64,000 bases of DNA from Chelatococcus sambhunathii. GTDB taxonomy: Bacteria > Pseudomonadota > Alphaproteobacteria > Rhizobiales > Beijerinckiaceae. The notes beneath the pieces were generated by a model, which saw nothing but the letters and a program-made list of their open reading frames with translations, did not search any database and had not been told where the DNA came from. Shown piece after piece: positions 62,238 through 64,000 of this stretch; the stretch's first letter is position 1, and every line of letters begins with the position of its first letter. The translations under genes were made by a program, and so were the position numbers. The stretch is from assembly GCF_001418005.1 (NCBI RefSeq), contig NZ_LIOL01000001.1:601939-665938 (forward strand). The letters are read 5' to 3'.

Positions 62238-62448
62238 GTGGCGTTGTCCTTCCCGTCTCACGCCTTTTTGGCAAGGCGCTATAAAACCGATTTAGCCGTT
62301 TGATTTCCCTGCCAGCATCGCCCTAAATGCAGCGGAAAATCAATCGTTGAACGGATGCGCTGGAGGCAGGGCTCGGTTGCCTCACGCTGGCAACAGGCGG
62401 GGGACGCGAGGGGTGGGGAGCGATCGGAGGGGGCGCAGCGGCCGAACC

Positions 62449-62739
62449 ATGCGGCTGTTCGCGGCGGTGTTCGCCGTCGCCGTGCTGGCCTGCGCCGGTC
62501 CGGTCCTCGCGGCCTGTCCCGAGCGGCCGGCGTGCCGCGGCTGCGGCTGCAAGGGCGGCCCCGGCTACCGCGGCCCGGACGGCCGCTGCGTCGGCTTTCG
62601 CGACCTCGCGAAGGTCTGCGGATCGCAACCGGAGCGCCGATGCACTTTCGAGAACGCCCCGGGCACGGGCGCCAACCGCGCCTGCGCCCTCGGCAAGCAG
62701 ATGAACAACCGGGACATCAACGGAAGATCTAGGGAGTGA
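62449..62739 (+). CDS. Small secreted Cys-rich protein, function unknown
   Basis: The 96-residue product has a signal peptide (MRLFAAVFAVAVLACAGPVLA). The mature part starts ACPERPACRGCGCKGGPGYRGPDGRC and has eight cysteines, likely as disulfides in the periplasm. Its stop codon overlaps the GTG just before the aminotransferase start, so the pair may be translated together. Family not recognised. Confidence 0.65.
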   Translation: MRLFAAVFAVAVLACAGPVLAACPERPACRGCGCKGGPGYRGPDGRCVGFRDLAKVCGSQPERRCTFENAPGTGANRACALGKQMNNRDINGRSRE

Positions 62740-62741
62740 GA

Positions 62742-63920
62742 ATGCTCAGGATCGTCGACGCCTTCGGGCGTATAGGAGAGGAAAACGCCTTCGCCGTGCT
62801 GGCCCGCGCCACCGCGCTCGCCGCCGAGGGGCGCGACATCATCAACCTCGGCATCGGCCAGCCGGATTTCCCGACCCCGCCCCACATCGTCGAGGCGGCC
62901 GTCAAGGCCCTGCGCGACGGCCACCACGGCTATACGCCGGCCACCGGCATCCTGCCGCTGCGCGAGGGCGTCGCCGCCGACATCCACCGCCGCCTCGGCG
63001 TCTCCGTCTCGCCCGACGAGGTGCTGATCGTACCCGGCGGCAAGGTCACCATGTTCATGGCGATCCTCATGTTCGGCGAGCCGGGGGCCGAGATCCTCTA
63101 TCCCGATCCCGGCTTTCCCATCTACCGCTCGATGATCGAGTTCACCGGGGCGACGCCCGTTCCGGTGCCGATCCGCGAGGAGAACGGCTTTGCCTTCTCC
63201 GCCGAGGAGACCCTGTCGCTGATCACGCCGCGGACGCGCCTCCTCATCCTCAATTCCCCCGCCAACCCCACCGGCGGCGTCACGCCCAAGGCCGAGATCG
63301 ACCGGCTCGTCGCCGGCCTTGCCGACCACCCGGACGTCGCCGTGATGTCGGACGAGATCTACGGCCAGATGACCTATGACGGCGAGAGCCATGTGTCGCT
63401 GCTTGCCTATCCCGAGATCCGCGACCGCCTGATCCTGCTCGACGGCTGGTCGAAGACCTATGCCATGACCGGCTGGCGCATGGGCTTCTCGGTCTGGCCG
63501 AAGCCGCTCTACGAGGCGGCGCGCAAGCTCGCGGTCAATTCCTATTCCTGCGTCAATGCCGCCGCGCAATGGGCGGGGCTCGCCGCCCTCACCGGGCCGC
63601 AGGATTGCGTGGGAGAGATGGTGGCCGAGTTCGACCGGCGGCGGAAGGTCGTCGTCGAGGGCCTCAACAAGCTGCCGAACGTCTCCTGCGCCACGCCGAA
63701 GGGCGCGTTCTATGCCTTCCCGAACGTCTCGCGCACGGGCTGGAAGGCGAAGGCGCTCGCCTCAGCCCTTCTCGAGGAGGCGGGCGTCGCCGTCATCGGC
63801 GGGCCGGACTTCGGCGTCCATGGCGAGGGTTTCATCCGCCTGTCCTATGCCAACTCGACCGGGAACATCTTGAAGGCGCTCGAGCGCATGGGCGCCTTCC
63901 TCGCCTCGCGCAAGGCGTGA
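62742..63920 (+). CDS. PLP-dependent aminotransferase, class I/II
   Basis: The 392-residue enzyme has INLGIGQPDFPTPPHIVEAAVKAL, GHHGYTPATGILPLREGVAA, LILNSPANPTGGV (Asn), AVMSDEIYGQMTYDG (Asp, Tyr) and DGWSKTYAMTGWRMGFSV with the Schiff-base Lys. The C-terminal FIRLSYANS holds the substrate Arg. Family members act on aspartate, alanine or aromatic amino acids. The ATG at 62742 follows AGGGAG. Confidence 0.9.
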   Translation: MLRIVDAFGRIGEENAFAVLARATALAAEGRDIINLGIGQPDFPTPPHIVEAAVKALRDGHHGYTPATGILPLREGVAADIHRRLGVSVSPDEVLIVPGGKVTMFMAILMFGEPGAEILYPDPGFPIYRSMIEFTGATPVPVPIREENGFAFSAEETLSLITPRTRLLILNSPANPTGGVTPKAEIDRLVAGLADHPDVAVMSDEIYGQMTYDGESHVSLLAYPEIRDRLILLDGWSKTYAMTGWRMGFSVWPKPLYEAARKLAVNSYSCVNAAAQWAGLAALTGPQDCVGEMVAEFDRRRKVVVEGLNKLPNVSCATPKGAFYAFPNVSRTGWKAKALASALLEEAGVAVIGGPDFGVHGEGFIRLSYANSTGNILKALERMGAFLASRKA

Positions 63921-63960
63921 CGAGCCTGCCTCGCTCAACGGCAGAGCGTAGCCTCCCCGC

Positions 63961-64000
63961 CCGTCATGGCCGGGCTCGTCCCGGCCATCCACGCCTTTCA
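63961..64000. repeat. Dispersed palindromic repeat, copy C (cut by window end)
   Basis: The last 40 bases, with GTCATGGCCGGGCTCGTCCC and GGCCATCCACGCCTTT, match the left arm of copy A closely. The right arm lies outside the window. Confidence 0.65.

Overview
The window is GC-rich, gene-dense DNA from an alphaproteobacterium, most likely a member of the Hyphomicrobiales (Rhizobiales). The grounds are overall coding style, a homospermidine synthase paired with a type III ornithine decarboxylase, a Tat-exported OpgG/OpgD-type glucan protein, many ABC solute uptake systems, and short dispersed palindromic repeats typical of this order. No rRNA, integrase, transposase, CRISPR array or replication origin was seen. 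Only one tRNA (Ser, GGA anticodon) is present.

Layout. 1-15.8 kb is core-like: the end of a class I fumarase, a glycolipid-binding-domain protein, a PotF-like polyamine-binding protein, an aminotransferase, an RND efflux pump (lipoprotein adaptor plus pump), AnmK, an SLC13/TrkA-C transporter, a RecD-like helicase, MepA, a TauE/SafE permease, MsrA and a small membrane protein. At 16.07 kb lies tRNA-Ser. Directly after it, 16.5-23.1 kb holds the most striking unit: a fluoride (crcB-type) riboswitch with its own terminator hairpin, followed by a tightly packed operon. The operon encodes a cation/proton antiporter, a UspA protein, two different MutS-like ATPases, a small membrane protein, two CrcB/Fluc fluoride channel subunits and a DUF190 protein.

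23.1-33.5 kb is accessory-looking DNA with short regulators (AraC, two ArsR, a MarR-GNAT fusion), SRPBCC proteins, small enzymes and two decayed genes (a glutathione transferase and a VOC protein). It contains a four-gene overlapping operon, MarR/GNAT, EamA exporter, FlK-type thioesterase and threonine-dehydratase-like PLP enzyme. The thioesterase keeps the catalytic residues of fluoroacetyl-CoA thioesterase at the same numbers. With the fluoride operon next door, this suggests, but does not prove, that the region handles both inorganic fluoride and organofluorine toxicity.

33.6-39.9 kb returns to core functions: homospermidine synthesis (ornithine decarboxylase, GNAT, homospermidine synthase, with a long structured leader before the decarboxylase) and a periplasmic glucan protein. 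40.0-48.3 kb is a divergent catabolic cluster: creatininase-family hydrolase and RidA on one side; a NitT/TauT-type ABC importer, cytosine-deaminase-like amidohydrolase, FAD-linked oxidase, quinone reductase-like flavoprotein and MarR regulator on the other. It looks built to import and open a nitrogen heterocycle. 48.4-63.9 kb holds an EamA transporter, a LacI regulator, a CUT1 sugar ABC importer with hairpins between its genes, a 2-hydroxyacid dehydrogenase, and a sugar-acid catabolic run (DenD-like and SDR dehydrogenases, GNAT, isocitrate-lyase-family enzyme, IlvD/Edd dehydratase). It ends with a Cys-rich secreted protein and an aminotransferase. Copies of a palindromic dispersed repeat lie in the gaps at 50.6, 56.8 and 63.96 kb.
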